Below, in pieces: positions 22,402 through 33,695 of a stretch of DNA of 64,000 nucleotides (positions are counted from its first letter, which is position 1; each line of letters starts with the position of its first letter). Location of the stretch: the NCBI GenBank assembly GCA_021292165.1, contig CM037877.1:30206197-30270196 (forward strand). Reading direction: 5' to 3'. A model generated the notes under the pieces. It did not search any database, was not told where the DNA came from, and worked only from the letters and a program-made list of their open reading frames with translations. Both the position numbers and the translations under genes were made by a program. Source of the DNA: Shinisaurus crocodilurus (Eukaryota; Chordata; Lepidosauria; Squamata; Shinisauridae).

Positions 22402-24754
22402 GGAGACCATGGCTTCCTGGGAGCTGCACCCTGTATTAACTGGACCTACCCATGTAGCCGGTCATGCGCTGGACTTGGTTTTTGTTTCTGGAGAGGGGGG
22501 AAATGATCTGGAAATCGGGGGTATATCCACCACTCTCTTGTCATGGTCAGATCACTATCTGGTGGGGTTGGATTTCTCGGTGCCACAACCCCTCTGCAGG
22601 GGTGAGGGACCTATTAGGATGGTCCGCCCCAGGCGTCTTATGGATCCGGATGGATTCCTGAACGCGCTTGGGGAATTGGAGCACACAAACGGTAGCTCGG
22701 TCGAGACCCTGGTGGATGACTGGAATGCTGCAATCACCAGGGCATTAGACCAAGTTGCCCCGAAGCGCCCTCTTCGCCTAAACAGAGCTCGCGCGGCGCC
22801 ATGGTTCACTCCGTCGCTGCGAGCTCTGAAACAAGAGGTGAGAAGGCTAGAGCGCCGATGGCGAAATTCCCGCTCCGAAGATGATCGAACACGGGTTAGA
22901 GCTGCATCTTCAGCCTACCGGGTGGCGGTGAAGGCAGCAAAAAAGAATTTCTATGCTGCCTCCATTGCGTCTGCGGAGTGCTGCCCCAGGAGGCTGTTCC
23001 AAGTGGTCCGGAGTCTGGTCGGTCCAGTTGCTCCGGACCCACTGGAACAGTCTAAAGCCTCCTGTGAGGCTTTAGCGAAGCACTTCGCAGATAAAATCGA
23101 TCGGATTAGGCGTGGGATATCGTACGTCGTGGACACAGGGAGTGAGCGGGAGGAGGCCAATGGCAGACCGGTTTTGTGGGATCGGTTTCGGCTTCTTCCT
23201 TCTGATGAAGTGGACAAGGTGCTTTCATCTGTGAGGCCGACCACCTGCTTGCTTGACCCTTGCCCGTCCTGGCTCATAATGAGCTGCAGGGAGAGACTGG
23301 GTGAGGGGATCAAGGCGGTGGTGAATGCCTCCCTCGAGGAGGGAGTGCTGCCATCAGCCCTCAAGGAGGCAGTAATAAGACCGCTTCTAAAGAAGCCCTC
23401 CTTGGATCCCCAGGATTTAAACAACTTTCGCCCAGTCTCCAATTTACCATTTCTGGGCAAGGTAATCGAGCGGGTGGTGGGTGCTCAGTTGAAGGCACAC
23501 TTGGATGAAGCCGATTATTTAGATCCATGCCAGTCGGGCTTCAGGTCTGGACATGGGACGGAGACGGCCTTGGTCGCCTTGGTGGATGATATGAGGAGGG
23601 CTTTGGATAGGGGCGAATGCTCCTTTCTAGTCCTCCTCGATCTCTCAGCGGCTTTTGATACCGTTGACCACGGTATCCTCCTGGACCGTCTGGAGGGGTT
23701 GGGCTTGGGAGGCACTGTATTGCAGTGGTTCCGGTCCTTCCTCTCTGGAAGGTATCAGAGGGTAGTTCTCGGGGAAGAGGCTTCGGACCCTCGGCTGCTC
23801 ACTTGTGGAGTGCCGCAGGGTTCCATCCTCTCCCCGATGTTATTCAACATCTACCTCAAGCCGCTGGGAGCTATCATCAGGAGGTTTGGGGTGCAGTGTC
23901 ATCAATATGCAGATGACACGCAGCTCTACCTCTGTTTTAAGTCCTCACCAAGGTTGGCCGTTGAGACCCTGTCCAAGTGCCTGGAGTCAGTGGCTGGCTG
24001 GATGGGAAGGAACATGCTGAAACTGAACCCCGACAAGACCGAGGTACTTCTGGTGGGGGACAAGGGAAGGTTAGGGGATGTTGACCTGGTGCTGAATGGG
24101 GTACATCTACCCCTGAAGGACCAGGTCCGCAGCTTGGGGGTCATTCTAGACTCCCAGCTGTCCATGGAGGCTCAGGTGGCAGCTGTGAGCCGGGCAGCGC
24201 TGTATCAACTCCATCTGATACGGCAGCTGCGCCCCTACCTTCCTAATCACCTGCTCCCATCAGTGGTTCATGCCTTGGTCTCCTCTTGCCTAGACTACTG
24301 TAATGCGCTCTACGTGGGGTTACCCTTGAAGACGGTCCGGAAGCTTCAGCTGGTACAGAACGCGGCGGCTCGCCTGATTAAGGGCAGCCGCCGGCGTGAT
24401 CACATCACGCCAGTGCTTAATGAGTTGCACTGGCTACCAGTTGCTTGCCGAGCCGAATTCAAGGTGTTGGTTTTGACCTTTAAAACCCTACACGGCTCCG
24501 GCCCAGCTTATCTCAAGGAGCGCCTCCAGCAACATCAAGTGGGCCGCTCAACAAGGTCTGCCACGGATGGCCTTCTCCTTATCCCATCAGCCAGAGCAGC
24601 CAGGCTGGTGGGGACTAGGAAGAGGGCCTTCTCTGTGGCGGCCCCCACATTATGGAACTCCCTCCCTAGTGACCTTCGCCATGCCCCCTCCGTGATGAGC
24701 TTCCGCCGTGCATTAAAAACATGGCTGTTCAGGCGGGAATATGGGGTGGGTTAG
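22402..24754 (+). CDS. L2 ORF2 (endonuclease C-terminus + reverse transcriptase), open but 5'-truncated
   Basis: The open frame runs back to 22298, but the first ~35 codons are read-through from the host L2. The element itself begins near 22402. Visible in order: the endonuclease end with GPTHVAGHALDLVF and SWSDHYLVGL, then a basic linker. The RT follows with NFRPVSNLPFLGKVIERVV, CQSGFRSGHGTETALV, motif A LDLSAAFDTVDHG, motif B CGVPQGSILSPMLFN, motif C YADD at about 23905, then NMLKLNPDKTEVLLVG. The C-terminal region ends SDLRHAPSVMSFRRALKTW. The family nicks target DNA and copies its own RNA there. This copy lacks the N-terminal part of the endonuclease and any promoter, so autonomous activity is unlikely although the RT is apparently intact. 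Confidence 0.88.
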
Positions 24755-24826
24755 GTTTTTAATAAGAATTGTTTTATTGTTTTAATCATTATATTTTATT
24801 GTGTTTTTACTGTATTTTAATTGTAC

Positions 24827-24866
24827 ATCGCCCAGGGTGGCCGGGTGACCGGCCAGATGGGCGATT
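24827..24866 (+). other. L2 3'-UTR hairpin with GTGA loop
   Basis: ATCGCCC pairs with GGGCGAT and GGCCGG with CCGGCC, separated by a small internal loop and closed by GTGA, a GNRA-type tetraloop in RNA. It lies directly before the AATAAAT tail, where related LINEs carry the structure their RT recognises. Also present at 51094-51131 and, damaged, at 17518-17560. Confidence 0.75.
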
Positions 24867-25905
24867 AATAAGTATAATAAATAAATAAATAAATAAAAAT
24901 ATTGCTCAGCCCTGTGGATTCTCCAGCATCGAGTTCCCCAGCAGTCGGTTTTGTTCCCCCAATCCCCCATGCTATTCAGTATCTACATGATGAAACCACT
25001 GAGTGGGGTTATCCAGAGTTTTAGAATACATAGCCATCAGTATGCTGATGATACGCAGCTCTACTACTTTTCATCTTCATCAGGTGAGGCTGTGGATGTG
25101 CTAAATCAGTGCCTGGCTGTGAGAATGGACTGGATGTGGGCTAACAAACTGAAGCTCAATCCAGACTGCCAAACTATGCCCCTATCTGGACAGGGATAAC
25201 CTGGTTTCAGTAATCTATGCACTAGTAAACTCCAAGTTAGATTACTGCAATGCACTCTACGTGGGGCTGCCTTGAAGACTGTTCAGAAGCTGCAGTTTGT
25301 GCTAAATGCAGCAGCCAGACTAATAACTGGGATCGGAAGGCCTGAACATATAACACCTATTGTGGCCTACTTGCCTTGGCTGCCTGGATGCTTCCAACTT
25401 CCAAGCCCGATTCAAGGTGCTGACTTTAACCTATAAAGCCTTACACGCAATACCTGACGGAACGCCTTTTCTGACCTGAATCTACCCAGACACTACAATC
25501 AACATCTGAGGCCTTCCTCGGAGTACCAGCTCCAAGGGAGGTTCAGAGGGTAGCAGCAAGCGAGAGGGCCTTCTCAGTGGTAGCCCCCTGATTGTGGAAT
25601 GATGATCTCCCAACTGAGGCCTGCCTGGTGCAAATGCTGTCATCTTTTAAGACTGCCCTCTACTCCCAGACATTTAATGGCATATGATGGGAGATTTATG
25701 TCTGCTGTCTTTTTAACATGTCTAGTATTTTTTATTGAAATTGTTTTTAGCTGTTTAAATTGTTTTAAATTTTGTATATTGCATTTTTATGTGGTATTTT
25801 ATTATCTGTATTTTGTAATTTGTAATTTTATGAATTGTTGTGAACCACCCAGAGAGCTTCAGCTTTTTGGTGGTATAGAAAATAAATAAATAAATAAATA
25901 AATAA

Positions 25906-26118
25906 ATTTTTTTGGGTACCTAGGCGTGTCATTTGATACTCCCACAGGTGGTTAAGGCTATCATCAACTGAAAGTTACTTATAATTTTGGCATAATTGTT
26001 GTTCAGAAGCGATGGGAGGAACAGTACGCACCAATTAGCCTATGACACACGACAGTGCAATCTACTGTGCAAAGGAAAGGAAAAACAAGAAAAATAACCC
26101 ATCGTGAATATTGAAATT
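25906..26118. other. Unclassified segment between L2 tail and solo LTR
   Basis: Could be the left half of the L1 that resumes after the LTR, but I found no frame to prove it. Confidence 0.3.
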
Positions 26119-26921
26119 TGTGGAGAGAAAGCCTGACCAGGCACATACCTCACCCTGTCACCTGCATAATCCCTGCCTAGGGCAGAGAAGTCCAGTTCTG
26201 AGCGGACATTTACATCTAGATCGGTAAGCCCAGAACACATTTGCATTCACCTCAATGGGACACATTTGCATCCACCTCAATGGTCTTCCCAAGCAGTCTC
26301 AAAGAGCTGCAGAAATATCCTCAAGCACCTGGGAGGCGCCCCCAACCCCTGCTGAGGAGAACCAGTTCATCCTGTCATCAGAGGGGAGGGTTGGGGCTAG
26401 AGGAGGGGGTAAAAGGACAGCCTAAACTCCGTAGAGGTTGTTGGGAACAAGGTGCGTGCGGGACTGCATGGACTGGGTCAATGGCTAAGGCCAGCCCAGG
26501 AGCCCTTTCCCAAGCAGGCTGCTTGGTAAAATATTCCCAAGTTCTACGGAATTGCGAGCAACAGGCTAGGTAGGTTCTTCAGTGTTAGATAGGAAATAGT
26601 GTAGGTTCTTTGATCACATACAACTAAGTCTTCTGTCTGTGCTTTGCAAGCCTCATTGCCTTTACTGTGTATTGCAGTTTCACGCTTCGACTGTTTATAA
26701 GCAACTTATATCAACTGTGAATTCCTTATCTTCCTGACCCGCTTCGCTCAATTAAACTTGTTATAAACAACAGCCGCTTGTCTGTTGCAGGCTCTGATTC
26801 AGTGCTATTCTGGTGCGGTTGAACTCAGATAACCTGGGAGCTGCGAACGGGAGTTTTTAACATGCTTGTTAACCCATTAACTCCCGAACTCACGCAAAAG
26901 GACCGGTGGTGGTCCTTCACA
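26119..26921 (+). mobile_element. Solo LTR, 803 bp, family B
   Basis: Begins TGTGGAGAG and ends CCTTCACA, with a perfect 5-bp duplication AAATT on each side (26114-26118, 26922-26926). ATTAAACTTG near 26750 may be the poly(A) region, followed by a U5-like stretch. Not obviously the same family as 2816, though the first seven bases agree. Confidence 0.85.
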
Positions 26922-26926
26922 AAATT

Positions 26927-28150
26927 ATATGAGTATATGTATGGAATGGCCTTTTTGTTTTACAGGTATTACTGATGCAAACATCACTTGCACTTTTGCA
27001 AGTTAAAAATAATTTCCACGAAAATTTAAGATTGGATTTGGAGGGTAAACTAAGAGAAGAAAGGGTTATTAGATTATCCGATTGGGTGGAAAAGATGGGG
27101 ACTAGAAACAAATAATGGAAATTGTTGGGAGAAGAAGAGAGTCGTGGTTAAATTTATTACAGTTAGAACAGTGGTCGAAGACGTGGAAAAGGAAAACTGA
27201 GTATGAGAGAGATTTAACTAAATTTGAAAAGATGGTTATGTCTAGAGATGGTCTACAAGGTAATGCATCAACAAGAGGTATAACAAGGGATTTATATAGA
27301 TTGATTCAAAAAGCAGAAGAACAAGAGGACTAGCTAAAAGCAGTATGGGATAATGAATTTGAAGAGGTGACCTCGAAGGTGGGTTGGAACAACATATGGG
27401 ATAGACGGATTGTGAAGGTGATGTCAACTAGGATAAAGGAGAATTTCTATAAACTAATTTGGAGATGGTACTTAACTCTAGTAAGATTAAATAGAATAGA
27501 TAATAATTGTTCTGCATTTTGTTGGAGAGGATGTCAGGAAAAAGGGACATATGCTCATATGTGGTGGAGTTGTAAAAATGTACTGGTTTTTTGGCGAGAG
27601 GTTTTTACAGAAATATCGGAAATTATTGGTATTAATTTAGAGGTCTGTCCAAAACTAGCATTGTTATCAATAATGGAGAAACTTATTTGCGACCAAAATA
27701 CGAAGGAATTAATTGTAAACTTGTTAACTGTGGCTAGGCTAATGATAGCGAGGAAATGGAAAGTACAACATGTTTTCCTAAGAACAGACTGGTATAAGGA
27801 AGTTTGGGATATAGCCCTAAATGATAAACTAACTTGTAGTATCAAATGCAAAAAAGGACAGTTAAAGAGGAATAATTTTATGGATATATGGAATCAATTA
27901 TTAGACTATGTATTAATAAAGGGGAAAGGGAGCATGCCTTGTCAGGATATGTTATATTTTTGAGATTTGGAATTCATTTGATCAAGGGGATGGAAGTATA
28001 TAAATTGGTCCCTTGGAGGGTGGGGGGGTGCACTTTATGATTTATTGTATGTTGTTTATGTTATATTTTTGTGTTATTCTTGTATTTTGTTATATTTTGT
28101 TTTGAAAAGTAAAAAAAAAAAAAGAAAGAAAGAAAGAAAGAAAAATAAAT
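26927..28150 (+). mobile_element. L1-clade LINE 3' end
   Basis: ORF2 C-terminal pieces are followed by a short 3' UTR and a poly(A) tail grading into (GAAA)n (about 28110-28150), the normal L1 3' end. The element abuts the solo LTR at its 5' side. Confidence 0.82.
27367..27963 (+). pseudogene. L1 ORF2 C-terminal fragment
   Basis: 198 open codons containing FYKLIWRWYLTLVRLNRID, then the cysteine-rich element (CSAFCWRGCQEKGTYAHMWW) and a helical C-terminus with LLTVARLMIARKWK. These are standard for the region after the L1 RT. An earlier piece of the same ORF lies at 27115-27333 and a stop separates the two. No endonuclease or RT core is present. Confidence 0.82.
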
Positions 28151-28155
28151 ATAAG

Positions 28156-28192
28156 CCAGCCTAGGGCGCCAAACTGCCCTGCACCGGTCCTG
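28156..28192 (-). mobile_element. Terminal fragment of the 'CAGGGCCGGTGC' hAT family
   Basis: CCTAGGGCGCCAAACTGCCCTGCACCGGTCCTG matches the end of the MITE at 56694-56858, in about 33 bases. Confidence 0.65.
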
Positions 28193-28824
28193 ATATTGTT
28201 GCTCCGCTGTCAGTGTAAACCTTTCCAGCGTGTTCATTTCATAGATAGTCCATAGGTTTGTGCTGTTAATGCAGGGCATAATTGCATTCAGTTGCAAACC
28301 ACGTTAACGGCATCAGTCTGTTCAAACACACGACCGAAACATGAAAGAGCAGTATGATACTGTTTGGAAAAAACAAATGATACCAGAAAACTCTTATTAA
28401 CAGGCTGATAATATAATTTAGATGCAAGATTGAAGAAATGGGTTTGGCTGTAGCCTACAGAGAAAAAAGATAAAGGAGGCTACAAGAATGTTTTGATGTA
28501 TTTAAATGTGATCAAAGTCAGGTGGCAAGAAATGTGTTCTTGCCTACCACTGAAAGTTTATTACGTTTCAGGGGAATAGGTGTAGGTTAAATGTAAAGAA
28601 AAGTTGACTCTAAAAAGAGTTGGTGAAATGAAAACATCCCAGGACCTAAACAAGATAGGCTGGTAGTCATAGTCTTCCCATTTTGCAGCCACAAACCATA
28701 GTTGTTGTGTATATGATCCAACAATCTGAGTGCTTTCCAACATTTGTCATTCTAACTTTAAGACGGTAGCTTTGTTAGTCAGTTGCAGCAAAAGCAAAGT
28801 TTTGCATGCAGTCTTATCTTCAGT

Positions 28825-28856
<32 letters not shown>

Positions 28857-29039
28857 ACCCAGTATGTGACAACTCTAATTGCTTAAGATAAGCAAAGTGA
28901 CAACAACAGTAATTGGTGTCATCCTAGCTGTAATGGAACACTAGTTATTAATACCTATAGTGGAACAGGAAACCATTGTCTCTATTCCAGCCCATACAAA
29001 TATAGTCAACCTTCTTGATTTGCTCTAATTCCTCTATTG
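28193..29039. other. No gene; (TG)n at 28825-28856
   Basis: Only a TG microsatellite is recognisable. Confidence 0.45.
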
Positions 29040-30245
29040 CAGTGATGGCGAACCTATGGCACGGGTGCCACAGCTGGCACGCAGGGACATCTCTGTGGGC
29101 ACTCGAGCCATTGGTCACCAGATCACGAAAAGACCGTCCCCTTCTGTAAAACTACTAATGATCTTGTTCTTTCTCACAGTGTGGAACAGAATGAATTTAT
29201 TCTAGAATTCCTGTTACAGAATTCTTTTCTACATGTTATCACATTTAAAAGATTTTGAAGAATGATGCACAGAGCATGGCTTGGATGTAAAGCCCTAATA
29301 GTTTACCTGAGTGCTGCATGTGTTGCTCTCAAACTAACGGAGTATGAGCCAAGTTTTGACAAATTATCAGCATGCATGCAATAGCAAAAATCACATTAAT
29401 TGTGCAAAAGCATGCCCAATGCAAACTTTTACCTAATGCAGTGTTTGTAGTCCAAGACATAAAGTGTTTAAAATGTGTTAAGCACGTTTAGTTTTCTTGT
29501 TTATCTTGCTCATCCTAGTATAGGTTGACTTTTACTAATCCGACACCTGTAGAAGCAGGGAAAGGACCCGGAGTAAAGCTTGCCCCATACAATTTCAGTC
29601 TGGCATATAATCATATTACAAGTTGAGAATCCCTTATCCAAAAATACATGTGCCTAATTATTTTAAAAGTTTGTATAAATTCCCTTCAGGCTATGTGTAC
29701 AATGTAGTACTATAATATTTTTTTGAGTTGATTTTCCCCCCCAACAAAATAATAATAATAATAATAATAATAATATTTTATTTATTACCCCGCCTCTCCA
29801 TCTAGATCGAGGCGGGGAACAACAGAAAATATAAAATACCTAAACTAAAACAACACAATATATACTATTAAACATCTTAAAACATCCTAAAAACATCCTA
29901 AAAACTTCTTTAAAACATCTTTAAAACATCTTAAAAACATCTTTAAAACATCCTAAAATTCCGCCGGATAGGCCTGCCGGAAGAGTTCAGTCTTTATGGC
30001 TTTTTTAAAGTCCAAAAGACTGACAAGTTGACGTATCTCCTCCGGCAGGCTGTTTGTATCATTGAAAGCTCTGTTATTGTGTTTTTCTTTAAAGACAAAA
30101 GATGTTTGGACAACTGTATGAGTTGTTTTTTTAAAACTAAAACCTCAGTATTCAGGTTTAATTGCAGTGTTGGCACTTTGAAATAAATAAGTTGGTTTTG
30201 TGTTGCAGTTTGGGCACTCGGGCTCAAAAAGGTTCGCCATCACTG
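29040..30245 (+). mobile_element. hAT element copy 1, carrying an L2 insertion
   Basis: Termini CAGTGATGGCGAACCT and AGGTTCGCCATCACTG are perfect inverted repeats. A perfect 8-bp TSD CTCTATTG flanks it (29032-29039, 30246-30253). Without the L2 piece at about 29742-30049 it is about 900 bp, like copies 2 and 3. No transposase reading frame is seen, so it is non-autonomous. Confidence 0.93.
29742..30049 (-). mobile_element. L2-clade LINE 3' end inserted in hAT copy 1
   Basis: On the minus strand the ORF2 C-terminus (LPEEIRQLVSLLDFKKA, then LFRQAY) is followed by a 3' UTR with several ACATCCTAAAA/ACATCTTTAAA repeats. Next come an inverted-repeat hairpin (CCCCGCCTCGATC/GATGGAGAGGCGGGG) and an (ATT)n tail. 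hAT copies 2 and 3 give the empty site. It is a different L2 subfamily from 22402. Confidence 0.82.
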
Positions 30246-30357
30246 CTCTATTGCATGCTTCCCTTGAAATTCCCTTGTTGTAGAATGGTAAATTTCAGGT
30301 CAGCAGTGGTATCCTGGGAGATCATGATTATGGACTGTATCCAATGTTTGCCTAACT

Positions 30358-31270
30358 CAGTGATGGCGAACCTTTTTGAGCCCGAGTGCCCAAACTGCAA
30401 CACAAAACCAACTTATTTATTTCAAAGTGCCAACACTGCAATTAAACCTGAATACCGAGGTTTTAGTTTTAGAAAAACAACTCATACAGTTGTCCGAACT
30501 AATTAACATCTTTTGTCTTAAAAGAAAAACGCAATAGCAGAGCTTTCAATGATACAAATAGTTTTTTGTTGAAAAAAAAATCAACTCAAAAAATTATTAT
30601 AGTACTACATTGTACACATAGCCTGAAGGGAATTTATACAAACTTTTAAAATAATTAGGCACATGTATTTTTGGATAAGGGATTCTCAACTTGTAATATG
30701 ATTATATGCCAGACTGAAATTGTATGGGGCAAGCTTTACCCCGGGTCCTTTCCCTGATTCTACAGGTGTCGGATTAGTAAAAGTAAAAGTCAACCTGTAC
30801 TAGGATGAGCAAGATAAACAAGAAAACGAAACGTGCTTAACACATTTTAAACTTGGACTGCAAACACTGCATTAGGTAAAATTTTGCATTGGGCATGCTT
30901 TTGCACAATTAATGTGATTTTTGCTATTGCATGCATGCTGATAATTTGTCAAAACTTGGCTCATACTCCGTTAGTTTGAGAGCAACACATGCAGCACTCA
31001 GGTAAACTGTTAGGGCTTTACATCCAAGCCATGCTCTGTGCATCATTCTTCAAAATCTTTTAAATGTGATAACAATGTAGAAAATAATTCTGTAACAGGA
31101 ATTCTAGAATAAAATCATTCTGTTCCACACTTTCTTGTGAGAAAGAACAAGATAATTAGTGTTTTGCAGAAGGGGACAGTCTTGTCGACAGTCAATCTGG
31201 TGACCAATAGCTCGAGTGCCCACAGAGAGGTGCCAGCTGTGGCACCCGTGCCATAGGTTCGCCATCACTG
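30358..31270 (-). mobile_element. hAT element copy 2, inverted relative to copy 1
   Basis: Same perfect terminal repeats as copy 1 in opposite orientation, with its own perfect TSD GCCTAACT (30350-30357, 31271-31278). It is 913 bp with no L2 insertion, and only 112 bases separate it from copy 1. Confidence 0.93.
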
Positions 31271-31350
31271 GCCTAACTTAAGTTCCATTCATTTCAATGG
31301 GTCTATTCTAAGTAGGGACTAACATTGGATACAACCCTATGGTTTATTTA
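31271..31350 (+). mobile_element. Possible palindromic MITE remnant
   Basis: AAGTTCCATTCATTTCAATGGG and AAGTAGGGACTAACATTGG recall the TTTACTCAGAAGTAAG family. hAT copy 2 may have inserted at its edge. Confidence 0.4.
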
Positions 31351-31850
31351 TTTTACTTGTGACTGTGCTTTCTATAGAGCACAGAGTTCCAAAGAAAGCA
31401 TTACGTAACTAGTTTCCATCGAAGCACACTTTCTCTCCGTTTTCCATGTCACAGCACCTGCATTCCAACTAGGTGCCTCTCAAGCTGCTATTTTCAACAA
31501 GGAAAACCATAACTTTCACATACAAGAAAAAGCTCCCTAGTTGACTAGTGACCTCATAAAACATTTTATTCATGTTCCAAGTTAACATTTAGATGATTTG
31601 ATCAGAGATGGGAGCCAAGAAAGGCAGAAACAGACAGGTTGAATCCACTGGGACTATTTGACATAACCTCCCAAAAAAGAATAGAATAATAAAACTATTA
31701 AGAGTCCAATTATGAATAGCTCTCCATATACATTCCAGAATAATTCTTGTTTGTGTCTGAAATATCAGCTTTTGACTCTCACAGATATGATTAACAAAAA
31801 GAAAATGGCTTTGGTTTTAAAATAAATAAATAAACCCACATGTTCAAGTG
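31351..31850. other. No gene or named repeat seen
   Basis: AT-rich; nothing recognisable. Confidence 0.4.
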
Positions 31851-32211
31851 CAGGGATGCAGAACCTCAGGGCTGGGGCCCAAATCCAGCTTTCCAGGGTT
31901 TCCCAGATGGCTTCACCCCCTTTTCCTGTTGCCCCACTCCCTTTCTTCCCACCACCAATCATTTGGTGATTGCCCAGCTTCTGCACAGATTTTTCCCCAT
32001 CCTAAAAGGTTGAAATGCCTTTCCTAAGTTACTGGCTATAAGTGCTTTATGCTAAAATATGCTGCTTTTAGGGGTATTTCTAGCCTCCACCTCTTTTGCT
32101 TTTGGCCTTGCCCTCTTTTTCCTCCAGCCACGCCCACCATGGAATGTGGCCTCCTAAAGCTTCTCTGAAATGGAATTCGGCACTCAGGCTGAAATAGGTT
32201 CTGCACTCCTA
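31851..32211 (+). mobile_element. hAT non-autonomous element (same family as 10-351)
   Basis: Starts CAGGGATGCAGAACC and ends GGTTCTGCACTCCTA. The left flank TTCAAGTG resembles GTCAAGAG, found after the adjoining element (6 of 8). A second hAT has inserted at its very last bases. Confidence 0.68.
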
Positions 32212-32212
32212 G

Positions 32213-32639
32213 CAGGGGTGGTGCTAGGTATCCGAAAAGTTCCGGGACTCAGGCCCACAGGACAAAAAAGCGCACAAATTTGCATATGCTAAAGTGTGCA
32301 TGTGCATGTTTGTGCGTGTCTTTAAAGGACCCTGTCTCCTAAGGACATCCCTATTGTGAAAGGGGATGTATGAACAGGGGAGAGGAGGGCATTTGATTTC
32401 AGAGTAAAACCTCAGGCAGAAAGATTTGAGAGGGGGCAGCAAGAGGTGAAGCTCATGTGGGCAAAAATCCAGCTAATCAGACGCAACAGAGATCATCAGG
32501 GCCCTTGTACCTTTATTTCAGCAAGTGCCCATGGACAGCAGGGTGATGGGGCAAATGGCCTCCCAGAGATTTGGGGCTCCAAATGAAAAATTCAGGGCTC
32601 CAGCCCTAGTGGGCCTCCCCCTAACACCGCCTCTGACTG
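32213..32639 (-). mobile_element. hAT non-autonomous element, 'AGGGGTGGTGCTAGG' family
   Basis: A perfect 8-bp TSD ACTCCTAG (32205-32212, 32640-32647) delimits it. Starts CAGGGGTGGTGCTAGG and ends CCTAACACCGCCTCTGACTG. It aligns in reverse with 11134-11559. Confidence 0.85.
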
Positions 32640-32721
32640 ACTCCTAGTCAAGAGAAATAGAAGAACTCATATGGTTCATTTTCTTCACCCTCACATATAA
32701 TATGCAAGCAACAGAGAGTGC

Positions 32722-32816
32722 AATCCTATCCATGTTTACTTGGAGGTTGTCCCATTGTGTTCAGTAGGGTCCCCCTCAAGTATGTATGCCTAGAACTGCA
32801 GCCTTAAATACCAATG
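32722..32816 (+). mobile_element. Palindromic MITE, 'TTTACTCAGAAGTAAG' family
   Basis: AGTGCAATCCTATCCATGTT, central CCCATTGTGTTCAG, right arm TGCCTAGAACTGCAGCC. Moderately decayed. Confidence 0.72.
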
Positions 32817-32829
32817 CCCAGTTGAAGTG

Positions 32830-32910
32830 TTTTATTTATTTTACAATAATCTTTGTTGTGAGCCACCTTGAGCTTTAGAGAGACATTATATAAATGTTTT
32901 AAATCAATAA
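32830..32910 (+). mobile_element. L2-like LINE 3' tail
   Basis: TTGTTGTGAGCCACCTTGAGC then ATTATATAAATG and an AT-rich tail. Confidence 0.5.
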
Positions 32911-33695
32911 CAAGTCATATTATCTTACATGCACATTTTGCATATTGTTATCTTATATTAAATGGACAATTACAATTTCTGACCAAATGAGTACACTACA
33001 TTTATAACTATATTCTCTGGTTTATGTTTACTGTTCTATGTTAATGATGAATTATACTGTTTTATTTGTGTTGTTTCAATGGCTTTGAATGTGCACAAAT
33101 TGGAGCCCACGGGGAATTGTGAGGGGAAATAAGAGGACAGGTAAGCAACAGGGCAGGATGAAGAGAAGGAGAAACAAAACAATCCAAAGTAATCCACATT
33201 GTGTGTGTGTAAATAATAAGTAATAGAAGTAGTAGCAATAGTAGCAATAGTAGTAGTAGTGTCAAAATGTATTGTCCCAATACCACCTTCCTTAAAAGCT
33301 CAGGGTCAATCTTTGCTCATGCAGAGGACAATGGTGCTGGTGTTGGTCATCACAGAATCTGTTCCATACCATTATTCACTGATCTGGCAGCATCGTTTCC
33401 CTTCTTTGCGACCATCCTCCTTTTTTGCTCCTGCCTTGGAATGCAGGCCTACTGGAACATCTCTAATCTTGTTGGCTCCAGGCTCACCGCAATCCCTGTA
33501 AAATGGAATGACTGGTCAGAAGGAGCTTATGTTTGGAGCATCTTGGCTGTGTTCACTACCTGTATCCACATAGCTGGCCTGTTTTGTTTCTTCTTCTCTT
33601 TACTCTTCGCTGTTGCTTTCCTGTCCTTACCTGTCCACTTATTTCCCCTCACAATTGCCTGTGGGCTCCAGCTTGTGCACATTCATTTTCTACAC
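32911..33695. other. No gene; TAG/AAT-rich simple repeat near 33215-33262
   Basis: The open frames over 33267-33713 have no recognised domain. One is threonine/leucine/phenylalanine-rich by composition only. Confidence 0.4.

Larger units (their letters stand above)
22402..24896 (+). mobile_element. Young L2-clade LINE, 5'-truncated, inserted in an older L2
   Basis: The younger element begins within the endonuclease and is collinear with the 3' half of an intact L2. It ends in AGTATAATAAATAAATAAAT. Left and right flanks both belong to one older L2 copy, interrupted between RT motif A and motif B. There is no stop or frameshift over more than 2.3 kb, unlike the other copies here. Confidence 0.9.
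20030..25905 (+). mobile_element. Old L2-clade LINE, long but decayed, interrupted twice
   Basis: Endonuclease remains start near 20050 (CITETWVGE-like) and continue at about 20460 (GDxNIYAEG), with GTTHVAGHT-like sequence near 20550. The inter-domain linker follows to 22080, then RT motif A at about 22255 (LLDLSVAFDTIDHS). The copy stops at about 22401, where a younger L2 is inserted. It resumes at 24897 with motif B/C (PQSPMLFSIYM; HQYADDTQLYY at about 25030). It ends with ACCACCCAGAGAGCTTCAGC and an (AAAT)n tail at 25905. Many stops and frameshifts: an old, dead copy. It also contains an unclassified insertion at about 20925-21405 and a (CT)n run at 20239-20275. Confidence 0.85.

Noticed and set aside
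22298..24754. 818-codon ORF taken as a complete gene
   Set aside because: The start is in an older L2 and the body is a 5'-truncated younger L2, so it is not a host gene or a complete LINE ORF.
29040..31270. One large foldback transposon
   Set aside because: Each half has its own perfect and different 8-bp duplication, so they are two insertions.
33062..33286. Leucine-rich minus-strand ORF as a signal peptide or membrane protein
   Set aside because: The leucines come from the TAG/AAT simple repeat.
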